The notes beneath the pieces are model-generated. The model worked only from the letters and a program-made list of their open reading frames with translations. It did not search any database and was not told the origin of the DNA. This document shows positions 11,681 to 22,222 of a stretch of 64,000 nucleotides of DNA, piece by piece (within the stretch, counting starts at the first letter, position 1; the number at the start of each line of letters is the position of its first letter). Origin of the DNA: Endomychus coccineus. Lineage: Eukaryota > Arthropoda > Insecta > Coleoptera > Endomychidae. Both the position numbers and the translations under genes were made by a program. The DNA is taken from contig OY294070.1 in NCBI GenBank assembly GCA_958510875.1, positions 122,554,703 to 122,618,702 of the forward strand, given 5' to 3'.

Positions 11681-12200
11681 CAATTGTTTTATATATATGC
11701 GGTGGAAAGCACGTAGTAGGAAGTAAATAGGAGCTATTTTAGAAAGGGCCGTCTTCAACCCTTCTAAAATTCATTTGTAATCTGGATAATGGCGGAATGA
11801 AACAAATGAATTATTCGAATATTGAAAAATATTTTCATTATTGTTTTGATTCACTAATTGTATTGATTCTGCATTTGTGAAATCGCTCTATTAGCTCCCA
11901 ATTGGGAGAACTGGATCGATTTATCTTTGAATGATAATTGAATAACTGAATAAATAGTATAGCATACCATCCACGACATATGTAGGAATTATACAGTTCC
12001 AAAATGAACATTTTAATATGGAATAGGACTACAAAGAATAGAGAATAAGATAGATTGAGGATAGTGAAGTAATAAGGGATAAGTTGTGTATCAACAACAA
12101 TAAGAATGATTGAAATGAAATTTAAAGTCAAATGTCATGAAAATCATATAATTTGGACAATAGTACACAGAATCTGCTTGAAAATGAATCAATTGCAAAA
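11681..12200. other. No gene; one short hairpin
   Basis: A stem of about 12 bp with one bulged base is formed by ATTTTAGAAAGGG near 11732 and CCCTTCTAAAAT near 11757. Otherwise the sequence is AT-rich with no recognisable coding. The 97-codon minus frame at 11838-12131 is low-complexity and not family-like. Confidence 0.5.
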
Positions 12201-12213
12201 ATGATCATAACAA
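12201..12213. repeat. 13-bp target site duplication (left) of PLE-A
   Basis: ATGATCATAACAA occurs here and again at 13415-13427, bracketing the Penelope-like insertion. Penelope elements typically make duplications of about this length. Confidence 0.8.
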
Positions 12214-12319
12214 TATATCTATGGTTTCGGCGTTTACGTAGTGTAAATTCATAATACTTCAGAAGTTGGAGAATAAAACTCAAATTTTACACAAAACTTT
12301 TAACATTTAATTTAAAAAT

Positions 12320-12360
12320 GCTGACAAATTGTTTCACCACACTGTGGCATTATCAAAGCG
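12320..12360 (-). ncRNA. Hammerhead-like core with U3-A8, in left PLE-A arm
   Basis: Read on the minus strand: stem I GCT, core TTGATAA, an extra T, stem II GCCAC/GTGGT, then GAAA, stem III (ACA/TGT around a short loop), the cleavage-site dinucleotide TC and stem I partner AGC. The canonical core is CUGAUGA. Here positions 3 and 8 are U and A instead of C and G, so they could still pair. It is an exact mirror of 13310-13350. Whether it cleaves is unknown. Confidence 0.55.
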
Positions 12361-12399
12361 AGGAGTTATCAACTAAAGCTAAAATCTAAAAGTATGTCC

Positions 12400-13005
12400 T
12401 TAAATATCAGGGATCAGAATGTGGTGCAAATTGAGGGATGGCGCGGTGGATAATGGTGGGAGTGTGTTTACAAAATTGTTAACAAGCGGTGAATTATATG
12501 TGTCGATTTGATCATTTAATATTACATTATTATTGTTTTTTGCGTGTTTCAAAATTTCTATGGATTCTAATATATTAAGTTTATGTCCTTTTTCCTGAAT
12601 ATGTAGAATATCAGGATTAAGGGTGAAATTGTGGTTATGTTCTAACAGGTGATTTGCGTAATTAGAGTCTTCTTTTTTGAGCCTGTAACTTCTCAAATGT
12701 TCATTGAACCTTACGCTGAAACTGCGTCCAGTTTGTCCTATGTACAAAGCACTACAGTCATCACATCTCAGTCTGTAAACTCCAGATTTCTTTAAGTTAT
12801 CTTTTTTAGATTTCGAGTTATTAATATACGAGCATAGGTTATTTGTTGTTTTAAAGGCGACGTTTTTATTCTGTTTTTTAAGGAATTGAGATATTTTTAG
12901 TGAATGTTTACCTAAATATGTTAGACATGTGAAATTTGATTTTGTATTATTATTAATTTGCGGATAAATTATGCTTAAGGCTTTTTTATTGAGTTTATTT
13001 TGGAG
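12400..13005 (-). CDS. Penelope-like pol, C-terminal linker and GIY-YIG endonuclease (5' truncated)
   Basis: The frame is open from the truncation point at 13005 to a stop at 12400: 201 residues without a break. Residues 1-70 are the basic linker that follows the RT domain in PLE pol (TYLGKHSLKISQFLKKQNKN). Residues 75-90 hold the nuclease core, with GVY at 75-77, YIG at 88-90 and the C..C pair at 81/84 that PLE nucleases keep. Downstream are the QTGRSF.RFNEH segment with the expected Arg and Glu, and the H-containing 'NYANHLLEHNHNF'. In active PLEs this domain nicks target DNA for priming in the nucleus. The RT half is missing, so this copy is not autonomous. No translation start of its own is evident. 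Confidence 0.88.
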   Translation of the reverse strand, partial: LQNKLNKKALSIIYPQINNNTKSNFTCLTYLGKHSLKISQFLKKQNKNVAFKTTNNLCSYINNSKSKKDNLKKSGVYRLRCDDCSALYIGQTGRSFSVRFNEHLRSYRLKKEDSNYANHLLEHNHNFTLNPDILHIQEKGHKLNILESIEILKHAKNNNNVILNDQIDTYNSPLVNNFVNTLPPLSTAPSLNLHHILIPDI

Positions 13006-13309
13006 TAATTACGCAAATCACCTGTTAGAACATAACCACAATTTCACCCTTAATCCTGATATTCTACATATTCAGGAAAAAGGACATAAACTTAATATAT
13101 TAGAATCCATAGAAATTTTGAAACACGCAAAAAACAATAATAATGTAATATTAAATGATCAAATCGACACATATAATTCACCGCTTGTTAACAATTTTGT
13201 AAACACACTCCCACCATTATCCACCGCGCCATCCCTCAATTTGCACCACATTCTGATCCCTGATATTTAAGGACATACTTTTAGATTTTAGCTTTAGTTG
13301 ATAACTCCT

Positions 13310-13350
13310 CGCTTTGATAATGCCACAGTGTGGTGAAACAATTTGTCAGC
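13310..13350 (+). ncRNA. Hammerhead-like core with U3-A8, in right PLE-A arm
   Basis: Plus-strand twin of 12320-12360. TTGATAA sits at 13314-13320, GAAA at 13334-13337, and predicted cleavage falls after 13347 (within TC|AGC). Three-base stem I (GCT with AGC) is short. In real type I hammerheads, loop contacts compensate, but none could be judged here. Confidence 0.55.
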
Positions 13351-13414
13351 ATTTTTAAATTAAATGTTAAAAGTTTTGTGTAAAATTTGAGTTTTATTCT
13401 CCAACTTCTGAAGT

Positions 13415-13427
13415 ATGATCATAACAA
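13415..13427. repeat. 13-bp target site duplication (right) of PLE-A
   Basis: Exact repeat of ATGATCATAACAA from 12201-12213, placed directly after the right arm. Confidence 0.8.
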
Positions 13428-15427
13428 ATTAAAGAAGAGCAAAAGAATAATAGAATTCCAACTGAATATCATAGTGTAAATCATATTTTAATAATGAAAT
13501 AAGAATTTGGATATGTCAAAATGAAAATTGAAATATAGAACTGAATAAATTGATGAATATGAAGAATAATATATCATCTTGAAGAGAAAAATTAGAGTAA
13601 TAAAACGTAATAAATAGATTATAAGGAAAAATCAGAAGAATATGATAATGAAGTGCAAAAGCAAAGTATTTTGAAATCTTTCATTCTCATTAGTTGAGAA
13701 ATAACAATTGACATTTTGATGAGCACAAGCAAAATGAAATAATGGGAGTAGGCCTTGACTAGCTATGATAATAGCAATTCAATTATTTCATCGAATAAAA
13801 ATTAGATAAATAGAAGAGATTCATGGATATTTCACTTCATTTCACAAAATGAAAATTGGAAAGTAACAGTCAACTGAATATATTCACAGTATTAATTTAC
13901 TTATACATTTCAAGCATTCTGAATCATTCAAAATACAGCGCTTTGCAAGATGAATTGTCGAAGTAGTATTCATCTGATGAAAATCAGCAAACAGTAGGAA
14001 TAAAGAACCGTGAGAATCGGTTCAGCTTGGCGATGAAAAATTCAAGATCTGAACGTACGGAACGAATATTCCGACAAATAACATGCAATTACCTATCACC
14101 TGCTAGAATGAAACCAAGATTATTATTCAGCTTACGTTTTGTTGTATTTTCTTTGTTTCTTACCATTCATTATCATTGATCAAACGTACCTGCAAATAAC
14201 AAAAAGAAAATATACATTTGTTTTATCTACAAACTTCACATGAAATCGGCTTCTTTTGAACAAACGTGCGTGAAATATTTTTCGCATTCGCTGAGGAAAA
14301 AGCACTCGATCAATCAATCGAACAAACTCTTTGGTATCGAATACCCAATAATGATATATACAGTTGATTCACTTAGCTAGATTCTAATAATGTGGGAAGT
14401 TTAGATTAGATTGTGGTAACTGGCATATACCGGTTACAAAAAGGTGTGTTCGATCTGTGTTTGAATTGAATCTACAAACAGGCTTTGAAACCTTGCTCAC
14501 TAACAGCTTTGTTTTCGAAAATTCTACCATGTCACCCCCTCCTAAGGATAATATGTGGTATGAAATTGTATTCATATCGTGGAATTACACACCACTATCT
14601 TGATATTACCTATATTTGAAACTTCGGTTCCTCTATTTTTACAATATGGACAATATTTTAATTTCATATAGCATTACCCCCTTTACAGCAAATCTTAACA
14701 TTAGATCTCAATGAAGCACAATTGACGTTGGACGGGTTTTGGCTTCCGCCTCCTTCAGTATTTAATTTCTTATTCTATAGAACAATATATTGTTCGGACT
14801 GGAATTTGATTAGAATTAGTACAAATAAAATACAAATTGAAATAAATCATCACGAGAATGTCATATCATTGTACTGAATAATAAAATAGTTTTGATTTCG
14901 AAAACGGTAAATCAGAACGGAAAAGTTCGAAAGAATTAATCAAGAAAGCGACACTAACTTCTGAAAAAACCAGTTGGGTACAGTTTTTCCGCTAAACATA
15001 AAGACTTGCCTTCACGAACGTCACTGATGTAAGTGCTTTGGAAAACAATGTTGTACATGTAAATGTGACCTTTGATGATACATTTGCGTGTACCAATACT
15101 CATCCCAAGATCTCAACACGTTTCCGATATATGTAAAATAAACTATTAAAGACGGAAAACCGAACATTTCGGGACCCACGTTTATATGAACTTTTTTCCA
15201 CATTTTTAGATGTTACCTCACAACACCCTGTAAATAACTCAACTGAGTGAATATTATTCTATGGATTTAACCTAAAAGAATAAACTATCTAAAAATGTAA
15301 TATAAGAATAGTGCATTAAGTTTTCAGTTCATAGAAAAAATATGAATTATTGAAGTGATTAGAAATATGAAAAATAGAATAGCATGTTGTGTATTTAATT
15401 AACATAGAAAAACTTCAATCTATTCCA
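13428..15427. other. 2 kb without a recognisable gene
   Basis: Very AT-rich and poor in open frames up to about 14000, then moderately AT-rich. Open frames of 60-63 codons (14384-14575 and 15021-15203, both minus) show no motif. No element ends were identified. Confidence 0.55.
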
Positions 15428-15500
15428 TGTGATATACTGCATGAAGCCCTTATATTTCTTCTCACACTACCGATTAAAATTTGCTGCAGTCTATCTTGGA
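15428..15500 (+). repeat. Short dispersed repeat shared with 21170-21245
   Basis: The stretch around TGTGATATACTGCATG, followed by AAAATTTGCTGCAGTCTATCTTGGAT, is a diverged direct copy of 21170-21245. It is non-coding. It may be part of an unrecognised old transposon also seen at 18.7 and 21.3 kb. Confidence 0.5.
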
Positions 15501-15746
15501 TTCCAATTCAGAAATCGCATCGATCATAATCATTCATTCTATTATAAATTACTAGGCCGTTCCATATAAAAATGAAGTCTGCTAGGAAGAAGTTTTAACG
15601 AGTACCTACTGGAATTTTAGGTACAAAAATTGAAGCCTTGTTCTATGAGCCCTTCCCATTCACAGAAATAACATGTAATTTTCTTAAGAAGCGGAATGGA
15701 AAATCATATTCTATGAAAAAATAGTGTCACAATAAAGTTATCAATA

Positions 15747-16355
15747 TACAGGGTGTCCTCGAACTGCGTGGCTAGAATAGAACCGAAGATTCTTTGATTC
15801 GAAAAAAAATTTGATGAGCCTTTTTACTTTTGCCTCAAGTGTCTTGTTTAGCCGGTAGAGGGCTTCAAAGTTGCAAAAATAATTTTGTTTTTTCGGTAAA
15901 ACTTGAGAACGTGATGGAGGACTTTTACAATATTTGGCAGGTGAGATACTGTCAATAATAGCCGTTTTTGAGAGCGCAGCATAGAGCATCAGAGACCATA
16001 GAAATGGCTCAAACTTGAGGATGTAACGGGAAAAGTGTCCAGAACTTTTTTGTGGTCGATGTAATTCACTCTATATTTTTTATATAGATAGCTTATTTTA
16101 TTTGAAAACTTTTCTTACTCTTAGAAAATTTTGATAAAATCAACGGATTAGCTTGAAAAAAATAATTTTCGAGTCTCTGCAATTTTGGCTTACTAATTTT
16201 ACTTGATTAAAATACCTTAGTTGCCTTTGCTTTTCTAATGTCATTTTAGCATTTGGAGAATTTATTCTCAAAACTGTCAGTTTTTACTTTGCTTTCCGTA
16301 AAAATTTTATAAAATTATGGCTCAAAATTTCACTAACACTGAAATGGTTAATATC
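15747..16355. repeat. Left long inverted repeat of mariner-like copy 1
   Basis: It pairs with about 17460-18030. Its inner end includes ATGGCTCAAAATTTCAC at 16319, a second copy of the transposase start region in inverted orientation, downstream of the gene's stop at 16463. Confidence 0.85.
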
Positions 16356-16462
16356 TCGGTAAAACACGAATGATAAAAACAATAGAAATGGGGAAACGAT
16401 GTGATTATTTAGGAAAAACAAATGATAAATTAAAAGAAACAACAAAACTTTTTGGGAAATCG

Positions 16463-17496
16463 CTAAGGCATCAATTGTTCGAAATGTTGCCCATTTTCCT
16501 GAATACACAAATTAATTCGTTTCAAGAAATTGGATTGAACTCTGGCTAGTACTTCAGGATCATTCTTCAATAAATCCGCTTCATGATTAATTCGTTGCAA
16601 TAATTCCTCTCGTGTGTTTACTGGAGCTGCATAAACTTTCGACTTCAAAGCGCCCCATAGAAAGAAGTCGCAGGGCGTCAAATCAGAGGAGCGGGCCGGC
16701 CAGTTCACTGGTGCATCGTGTCCTCTACCTATCCAGCGATCTGGATATTCCGCATTCAAATGTCGCCTCACAGCTAATGTGAAATGAGGAGGTGCACCAT
16801 CATGGATAAACCAGGCCACGACGAATGTGTAAGGGCAAATCTACCAACAGTTCAAGTAGCCTTTGTTCCAAAAAGTTCAAGTAGTTCTCCCCGTTCAATC
16901 GATCGGGTATAACGGTAGGGCCAATAATAAAGTTATCCACAATTCCAACCCAAACATTGATTTTAGTTTGATTCTGAAAATATGTTCCGTTTCATGAGGA
17001 TTTTCATCAGCATAGAAATGTTCATTATGGAGGTTAAAAAGACCACATCTCGTGAAAGTATCTTCGTCCGTGAACAGAATTCTTCTACAAAAATTGGGGT
17101 TGCGTTTTGTCTTTGGACAATAAGCCGACAGAAATCTAGCCGATGACCTGGATCCATGGGCAATAAGTCTTGAACTGTTTTAATATGATAGGGATACAAC
17201 AGTTCTTCTTTCAGTTCATTATGAACTAATGATTTTGAGGCTCTAATACGAAGTCCCAAACGTAGTATGCTTATCCCAGGTTCAGTTTCAACCGCTTCCA
17301 GTATCGCTTCTTCGAGCTCTAACGTCCTTCTTGTCCGTCTGCGTCCAGTTTCTCTGCGATTTGCTTCAAATTTGCCAGTTTCGCGAGGTTTGACGATTTG
17401 GAATTCTGCGATGCGGATAGCCCTTCTCCGGCCATTGCAACGACAAAGTCCATAAATCAATAACATATCAACCATTTCAGTGAAATTTTGAGCCAT
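16463..17496 (-). pseudogene. Mariner-like transposase (HTH/DUF4817-type plus DDE), frameshifted, copy 1
   Basis: This is a DDE/D transposase remnant. It starts at the ATG at 17496, inside the TIR, with MAQNFTEMVDMLLIYG, the DUF4817-like N-terminal helix-turn-helix seen in many insect transposases. Next come GRRRTRRTLELEEAILEAVE and ISILRLGLRIRASKSLVHNE (second HTH). The catalytic part lies in other frames: LFTDEDTF (first Asp), IHDGAPPHF (second Asp) and SSDLTPCDFFLWG (third Asp), the last two within the open piece 16463-16819 that ends in QHFEQLMP. There is a frame change just before the first Asp (also present in copy 2) and a 4-base deletion near 16982. It cannot make a full enzyme. Confidence 0.87.
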
Positions 17497-18030
17497 AAAC
17501 TGACAGTTTTGAGAATAAATTCTTCAAATGCCAAAATGACATTAGAAAAGCAAAGGCAACTAAGGTATTTTAATCAAGTAAAATTAGTAAGCTAAAATTG
17601 CAGAGACTCGAAAATTAATTTTTTCAAGCTAATCCGTTGATTTTATCAAAATTTTCTAAGAGTAAGAAAAGTTTTCAAATTAGATAAGCTATCTACATAA
17701 GGAATATCGAGTGAATTACATTGACCACAGAAAAGTTCTGGACACTTTTCCCGTTACATCCTCAAGTTTGAGCCATTTCTATGGTATCTAAGGCTCTGTG
17801 CTCCACTCTCAAAATCGGCCATTATTGACAGTAACTCACCTGCTAAATATTGTAAAAGTTCTCCATCACGTTCTTAAGTTATACCGAAAAGACAAAATTA
17901 TTTTTGCAATTTTGAAGCCCTCTACCGGGTAAACAAGACACTAGGCAAAAGTGAAAAGGCTCATCAATTTTTTTTCGAATCAAAGAATCTTCGGTTTTAT
18001 TTTGGCCACGCAGTTCGAGGACACCCTGTA
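17460..18030. repeat. Right long inverted repeat of mariner-like copy 1
   Basis: Complement of 15747-16355. It contains the promoter-side flank and the first dozen codons of the transposase. The 35 bp between the CTGTCAGTTT motif and the ATG are deleted relative to the other three arms. Confidence 0.85.
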
Positions 18031-20039
18031 TATTGCTTCTTCTCTCTAGAATACAGAGAGTATGATTTTACTCACTCAAGTTAGGGAGCAAAATATTACA
18101 ATAAATTGCCTTGATTTTAATCGAAGTAAAAAGGAAATACAATGTATTCAGCTGATGCTACTCATATTTGACCTCTCACAAAAATAGAATTGAGGGAAAG
18201 ACTTAAAAGGAAGTATAAGCTATCTTATCGAATTTTAAAATATCAAGAAAAAATTTAAAAAATAATAATCTAAGTTTGTTACTGAGAAAAGAAATAGATT
18301 TATGCAATAGTAAATAAAGATACTCCACAAATCAATATATAGCTGACTGTTCTTTACGTCCAGTAGCGTCGACTTAAGGTTTCTGTTTAGAAAACCTTCT
18401 GAGCCGGTTTTGACAGCAGGGGTATAGAATTATAGTATATGTAGGTCAAACATCTATTTGACCAAGCAAGACGAAATTAGGGCAAGTCTAAATTGTAAGT
18501 ATGACGTATGCTGCGGTCATGCAAACTTCCTCTATATATTAGTCTACTTTTAAGGTACGTGGGAGTGGAGGTAGAAAGTATAGGAAAAACTAATGAGCTC
18601 TATTAATATCTGAACAAATTTTCGATCCTAAGCTAGCCTAGATTGTTGATTCTAGCTGATACTCTGTCAAATTCACGGTGACCAAAAACACTTTTTCTCC
18701 CTAATGAGCAACACAGTACTTCTCCTCCCTAGGCAGAAAAAGTTATGCTACGAGTACATGGTCGTCTTTTATCTGCTGGTAATCGTTTTTATATTCTTCA
18801 CGAGATTTCACCAGTAGCAGATCTGAGGAAACCATATTTGCTTCATCCAGAATATGATACAATATCTTGAGGAATTTCTTCTTCACTTACCAACTTCATG
18901 AGAAAAAACTTTCATGAGACTTTTTGGGACCTTGTTTATCATAAACAAAAGACAACATTCGTAACGCCCCATCTATTTTGATAATATTATTTATATTATG
19001 ACATCTTGACATGTTTACACAAGAAAATAATAACGGATTTGAAGTAAAATGTAGTAAAGGGTCGTAGAAAAAATCTTAAGTATTACTCTTGAGCCAAGTG
19101 CAATTTCCTCTGTAGAAACTATCCGCGGGAGAAAATGATGCACTTTGCTCCCTTATCATACAAATAGCTATTACAATCTCTGAGTGATAATGAATTAGCT
19201 CATATACTAGATAAGTTCATCTTACATTTACAGTAAGCGCAGCACCTACAAAATTCATAATTACCAGATTTGTATTGCATCTTCCATAATCATCATTATA
19301 ATTCAAACTGTATGTAACTTCGACAGCTTTATCAATAAATAATAAATTTTCCTTCCGCAACTTTACTGAAATAAAAACTAAATATGTTGACTAATGCTTC
19401 TCCCCGTTTAGTATTATGAATGCTATCATCAGTATCGACAATAAAGAGTGAGTACAGTACAGTAATAAGTTTCCAAGAAACTATGACTACAGTGCATCTC
19501 CCAGCTGCAAAAATGCCTGCACAACCAACACACGTAGTATAGGGAACTTTTAGTTACGTAAAAACTTTATTTTCTTATCCGTTAATATAAACTTTGAAGC
19601 TGACAACGAAAGCATCCCCTTCAAGGGAGCATTCTTTGATAACACTTGTGGAACTCGAATGTCTCTTAGTTTTCATTTTGCTTTTGATACCTTTCCCTTT
19701 AGATATTACAACATTCAATTTGGAAACTGACTAGTTACAAGGATGCATGTATAATTTTTGTGTATAAAATATATAGTAATCATATCCATTTAAATTTGAG
19801 TGAATAGAATGAGCCATTACGTGATGAAAATTCATTCTGAAAATAACTATTATAAGTTCGATTCCCACAAGTTTAATAAATAAATGTAACTATAGTAGCT
19901 CCTTCAAACTAATATTATGAAGAACTAACTTACTACAAAAGAGCTTACTCAAATATATAGCTTTTATGATAATCTTAGGATAGATGGTTATTGTAATTTT
20001 ACCTTATTGGGTTAAGCCATAAGCTGGTAGCAAACGGAA
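18031..20039. other. 2 kb without a gene; holds one old dispersed repeat
   Basis: No coding pattern on either strand. 18705-18860 is a diverged direct copy of 21260-21425 (shared CTCCTCCCTAGGCA, GAGTACATGGTCGTC and TTCACGAGATTTCACC). The rest is AT-rich. Confidence 0.55.
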
Positions 20040-20320
20040 AATCTAATCATAGGGGAGAATCATTAAGTATTTGTTGATCGTTCAATATGATATCAGACTT
20101 CTTATGGTTATTAGTTTCTAGGAATCCAGCAAATTTGATCCATTATTTTTTTCTGAATGTGCAAAATTTCTAAATTATCTATAATTAAATGTTCCACAAA
20201 GGTTGAATCCGAATTATTATTAATGAAACTACATCTATGTTCTTTGATCCGTTTTTATGAAGGTCCTCCCTCTCTGACCAACGCATATCACTATGTTTGA
20301 TAAACTTGACTAAAATATTT
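20040..20320 (-). pseudogene. Penelope-like GIY-YIG nuclease domain, decayed
   Basis: On the minus strand, shifting frames give VGQRGRTFIKT, then FKEHRCSFINNNSDSTFVEHLI, then LEILHIQKK and ILNDQQILNDSPL. This is the order of the GIY-YIG domain and C-terminus of PLE pol (compare the intact 12400-13005). The region lies downstream, in the same direction, of the RT remnant at 21430-21916. Together they are probably one broken PLE copy with about 1 kb of foreign or scrambled sequence between. Confidence 0.65.
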
Positions 20321-21429
20321 TGCGTTTTCTACGCTACTTGAATATCTGAATTACCAGTAGTTGGTGACCCCATATATGTGATACTAACATGAGAACAGTT
20401 TTATTTAATCGTAGGTATATTAATCTGTGATGTTATGATAAAGGGATCGCCATATAATAACCCAAAATTGCCAGGTGCCAGATTCTATAGGGGTTGTGAT
20501 TGCTGGTGGTGTGGTAAGATGCAAATTATTTCATCGTAGTGCTTATCGGTTTATTAAAATAACACTCGCACATGTAACAACGATTCATAACATAGAACTA
20601 GTTCAGAACTGCCTAATCTTAATTTCTCTAATCATTAAATTATGATTCTAAAATTCTATTCTGTTCTAAACTTTGAGTACTCCTCGTTCCTTATCCTTAT
20701 ACATTGATGTTGATACGTCATGCCACATGCCATAACATTCATTCATATCGATGTTGACATGCGTGACGTATCAACCATAAGCTAACCTTGCTTACTGTGC
20801 ATTATTGCACATGATGTCTACTTTGTATGATACATCAACCTCATTATATAGCTTGTTGATATAACATGTAAACCATCAAGAAAATAAGGTTATGTTCGGA
20901 ATTTAACATTACATTACATAGAAAACACTGAGTTGATAGCTAACTTGTATCGATATCGGTAAGTGTAGAAGTCTGTATTCGAAACTATCAATTGTATGCT
21001 GCCATGTTATGTTGAAAAGGATGATTTGAAGTATTGTGAATTGTCAGGTCAATATAGGTGGACTATTGAAAAACCAAATTCGTTATTAATTTTCTTGAAA
21101 AATCAATGTTCTCATCCTCTATTTCAAATTGTGAACTTAACGTTTGGATATATTGTATTTATGAAATGTGATATACTGCATGGAAGCCTTTCATTTTCTC
21201 ATAATACCAATCCAAAATTTCTGCGGTTTATATTGGATTTTACACAAATCGTTTGCACATTTTCCTCCCTAGGGAGCAAATAGTACTCCTCCTCCCTAGG
21301 CAAAAAAAGTAATTCTAAGAGTACATCGTCGTCTCTCATTTGCTGGTACTCGTTTCCATATTTTTCACGACATCTCACCGGTAGCTGATTTAAGGAAGGA
21401 CACCATATTCGCTTCCTCCAGAAATCTAG
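20321..21429. other. Spacer between PLE remnants; inverted repeat and old dispersed repeats
   Basis: It contains a 12-bp perfect inverted repeat (20709-20720 with 20764-20775), the copy of the 15.43-kb repeat (21170-21245) and the copy of the 18.7-kb repeat (21260-21425). The 95-codon plus frame at 20996-21283 overlaps these repeats and is not family-like. Confidence 0.5.
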
Positions 21430-21916
21430 GAATTTGATGAATTGTCTATTAGTACCAATCAAACATGCTATGATGTCTTTAAGGTATTCATACCAAAATA
21501 TGAACCTCAATGCTTATGAAATTCAGTTTCCAAATTATCCATAAACATTTCTTCCAACAAGGGGCTCAACTGGTTACCCGTAGTTCTGCCATTTGTAGAC
21601 TAATATATATTAATATTAAATTGAAAATAATTCTGTTTTGAACAGATAGCATTCAAATTGGTCATCTATTCTTTAATATAAGCACTGATATGATTTTTAT
21701 CTTGCAGATCAACTGTTAAATTCAAAGTGCCTGACGGGGGTGTACTAAGAGAAAGGTCGAAACGTCGAATGATACTAATTTGGCATCATTTGAGAATACA
21801 ATATTTTGAATTTTATCAATTAAATCATCAGAGCTTCTGACACTATAAGCCGGAGGAAATTTCGTCGCCGTTTGTTTTATATATCTGAAAAACTTGTAAA
21901 AACCACAAACTCTCAT
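21430..21916 (-). pseudogene. Penelope-like reverse transcriptase fragment
   Basis: On the minus strand RVCGFYKFFRYIKQ and FPPAYSVRSSDDLIDKI lead to AKLVSFDVSTF (RT motif A with the first catalytic Asp). After frame changes come NYFQFNINIYQSTNGRTTGN (PLE motif around '.YFQF....Y.Q..G...G.PLSP'), LEEMFMDNLE and YLKDIIACLIGTNRQ. The last corresponds to the YVDD box with VD changed to LK, so the active site is lost. The gene probably continued to the nuclease remnant at 20040-20320. Confidence 0.72.
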
Positions 21917-22222
21917 GATTCAATTGCTCAGACATGAAGGACTTTCAGAAAAAAAATCTAAAAACATGGGCATAGTTTCATCAATAATGAATCTGATTCA
22001 ACTTTTGCAGAAAATTTGATTATGCAAAACCTAATTTTTAATTCAATTCATTTTACAAATTCAGAATAAAAGTGATGGATTATTCTTAGTAATTGATAAA
22101 TATGACATCCGATAACACTAACCATCTATCCCATGATTTTCATCAAAGCGGGGGCGAAACAACCCCTGATTGGACCAGAGCTAACCTGTAGTATTTCTCA
22201 TGTCACATTAAAATCTGTTATC

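Larger units (their letters stand above)
12214..13414 (-). mobile_element. Penelope-like element PLE-A, 5'-truncated copy with inverted terminal arms
   Basis: The insertion is 1.2 kb between exact 13-bp duplications. From the left: a roughly 40-bp extension (12214-12253); a 409-bp arm (12256-12664); a unique middle of 341 bp (12665-13005); and the inverted 409-bp arm (13006-13414), which looks identical to the first by eye. The minus strand carries the end of the pol ORF, stop and 3' region. The right-hand arm is an inverted copy of the last part of that same 3' region, including the final 85 codons. This matches the known organisation of Penelope copies, in which a repeat is placed in inverted orientation and one end carries a short extra tail. 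Identical arms and an open frame suggest recent insertion. Confidence 0.85.
15747..18030 (-). mobile_element. Tc1/mariner-superfamily transposon with long TIRs, copy 1
   Basis: It is about 2.28 kb with both ends reading TACAGGGTGTCCTCGAACTG inward, flanked by TA as this superfamily requires. The left arm (15747 to about 16355) and right arm (about 17460 to 18030) are complementary over nearly 600 bp, apart from substitutions and a 35-bp deletion in the right arm just outside the start codon. Classical mariners are 1.3 kb with TIRs of about 30 bp, so the long arms explain the extra length. The transposase gene lies between the arms on the minus strand. Confidence 0.9.

Noticed and set aside
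12971..13270. 99-codon plus frame as a second GIY-YIG gene
   Set aside because: It is the inverted arm of the same insertion. It repeats only the last 85 codons and lacks the GIY and YIG motifs.
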